Part shown: piece by piece, positions 62,007 to 64,000 of the stretch
Position numbering within the stretch: position 1 is the stretch's first letter
Layout of the letters: the number at the start of each line of letters is the position of its first letter
DNA from: Phallusia mammillata
Lineage: Eukaryota > Chordata > Ascidiacea > Phlebobranchia > Ascidiidae
DNA length: 64,000 nucleotides
Assembly: GCA_003260075.1 (NCBI GenBank)
Contig: QLIY01000207.1
Span: 3,523 to 67,522, forward strand
Direction: 5' to 3'
Program-made: the position numbers and the translations under genes
The notes under the pieces: generated by a model
The model's input: only the letters and a program-made list of their open reading frames with translations
What the model was told of the DNA's origin: nothing
Database searches by the model: none

Positions 62007-64000
62007 TCACACCCATCATCAGGGGTCTCGAATCGTAGGGAACGAGCCAGACAGCAAAATCAACACAGTAAAGGCATTCCAACCCGCCCTGAAGCCCCCA
62101 CCCTATCTTTGCTCGGCAGCGAACCATCAGTAAGATCTGGGTTTAATTCGGCAAATATTGGAGCAACTTAATCCGTTTCTCTCGCTCGCGTTGAGTAATT
62201 CGCACGTGACGACTTCTTGCCGACAGAGAGGCTTGTCGGATTGTTGTAACTGCGTCTGCATTACTCTCGCATGTATTCGCTGTGAGTGTGACAAATTGAT
62301 GATGATGCGATTGTTTGTGGAGCAGGCGTCGCCGATTCCAAGTGCGGGGGATCTCGATGATAAGAATTATTTTGTATTGGTTTGATTTGATTTTTTTAGT
62401 AGAAGCATGGTTTGACTTAAAAACTCAGAGAGGGTCTCTAAAATTCGAAGAAATTTTACAAGTGGATTAGAAAAAATACATTAGGCCTAAAATTAAAATG
62501 CTACAGTAACCTTCACTTCTTCACAACAGAAAAATCTTTAAATCTTAACAACAACAAAATCCATACGTTTTTAATTACAAGTTGAAACCAAGGCATTATA
62601 CTAAAGAAGCAAACATTGCATTATACCAGGCTGACAAATTTCTGCCTTTCAGGACACTAGACCCGATCACCCATGATTTTTTCGGTGTAGCCTATTTTCT
62701 GTTTTACGTAACTGTTCAATAATGGCATTGAGATGAAGTGACAATGCAAATAAATTTTACTTCACTTGACTTGACACACAAAACCACCAACTCTTTTAAA
62801 AAGCAAAACATTAATAACAAAGATAAAAGTGTGGGAAACGGGAAACCGTTCATTAAGACTTTATTAAATAAAAAGGAAAAGCACGAAGTCGTCGCGTCAT
62901 CAGGTGCTGTTCTCGACGTTGCGACACGATGACAAACGAGGCAGAGTTGTGTTGATGCACTGGCGAATATGTAACGTGTGAAACTGGCGCTTGGCAAGCA
63001 CTGCTCCCCATTCTCACACCGCTACCTGACTTTCTTTACGAGCGATGGGTGAAGGAACAAATGTAATTTGATCCCGCTGTGCAATCCAAGTGTTTTTTTC
63101 GACTTTATCACGCCCTGACCCGTTCTCGTTACTCCACAAGAAAAAGTATCGGCAAAGTATTTTTACTGCAGTGGATAGAAATGGACGTTTCTCCATATAT
63201 ACGTGTTTACATACATATAGCGCTAGTTATGCTTATCGTGGGGCAGTTTCTTTCTATTAGGCGAAAACATAAACCGCAGTTAAATGCGATTTAGGTGGAT
63301 GGTTTAATAGAGAATAGGCACACCAACACGCGGAGGCTTAGTCAAGCCCGAATCACACGAGACAAAAGATGAATTAAGTCAGCTTAGGGAAAAAGTGGCA
63401 TTTTTGCCCAAAAAAGTAGAAACAATACTTCGCGAACAAATTCCCAGTTAACTCGTGCTCTGGCGGCCTATTATGTTATTAGTATTGGCCAGGATATTGA
63501 TAACACTTGGCTACCTTTGCATTTTTGTCACAATATTTACACAAATTATAGCCTTAATATATATCAAAGCTGTAAAAATGGTTAGGCAAGAATAAAACAC
63601 AGAACAAAAGCACTCTTCGAACAAATTTTTTACACAATGGACAGATTAACGACAGAACCCAGGGAAACGGCATTTGATCAAATTATGTTTTCAAAACATC
63701 TCGTGATAATCGACCGGCTGTTGAACCCTATATATGGTGAAGCGACAAAGTCACTGTTGGGACTTGGGAGACGGTAGTCCTTTACACACTGCGACCATTG
63801 TCAGCGATTTGATTGAGAAAGTACCCAGCATCTGTATGCCAGAAAGAAAATGTTTCTCAATGTAAAATCATACACAAGTTTGTACTACTTTCACAACGTA
63901 GTTATGTTTCACAAAAGTTGGTTTTGTATTATTTAAAAAATTTTAAATTTGGAATCCAGACAATTTAGTCCTTATTTCAGACCATTTTGGATCAATTTGT
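62007..64000. other. Unassigned right end with short frames
   Basis: No known gene. Three consecutive short + strand frames are notable: a hydrophobic C-terminus in the frame ending 63294, a MLLVLARILITLGYLCIFVT frame ending near 63595, and a 47-codon frame from 63637 (MDRLTTEPRETAFDQIMFSK onward, ending TAG near 63777). They might be remnants of a membrane-protein gene, but no family was recognised. Confidence 0.3.

Overview
This window is animal nuclear DNA. Five genes have metazoan protein signatures: Arp2, WDR20, FANCL, an FLVCR-like transporter and beta-1,4-galactosyltransferase. They are split by GT-AG introns and buried in AT-rich sequence full of small hAT-type DNA transposons. The compact intron-rich genes, dense MITEs and diverged duplicate flanks would suit an invertebrate deuterostome such as an ascidian tunicate. 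That assignment is inference; nothing here proves the species. No tRNA, rRNA, CRISPR array or bacterial feature was found.

Layout. Positions 1-2400 hold a 75-bp minisatellite and old repeats. About 2400-19240 and 19610-32370 are two direct copies of one segmental duplication. Each copy carries a seven-exon beta-1,4-galactosyltransferase gene on the + strand (9335-17607 and 23274-30903). The copies differ by several transposon insertions and deletions. The second gene's last exon is interrupted. Positions 32480-32980 hold a broken copy of the transporter that follows. About 33646-35094 encodes an FLVCR/SLC49-like major facilitator. FANCL lies tail to tail with it on the - strand (38509 to 35334, six exons, 359 aa). 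WDR20 is on the - strand (46624 to 41701, seven exons, 700 aa). ACTR2 (Arp2) is on the + strand (49007-56208, eleven exons, 394 aa), head to head with WDR20. From 56209 to the end I recognise only duplicated non-coding blocks and unassigned sequence.

The genes do not form a pathway. They are Golgi glycosylation enzymes (two copies), a membrane transporter, the FANCD2 ubiquitin ligase, a deubiquitinase cofactor and an actin nucleator.

The strongest unexplained signal is a set of 18 runs of 10 or more C, always C on this strand and never G. Eleven are exactly 10 or 11 long, and several separate two nearly identical overlapping copies of the flanking DNA. I read them as probable assembly gaps or unmerged contig ends written as C, rather than biology, although real poly-C tracts cannot be excluded. 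This matters because one of them falls inside the last exon of the second galactosyltransferase.
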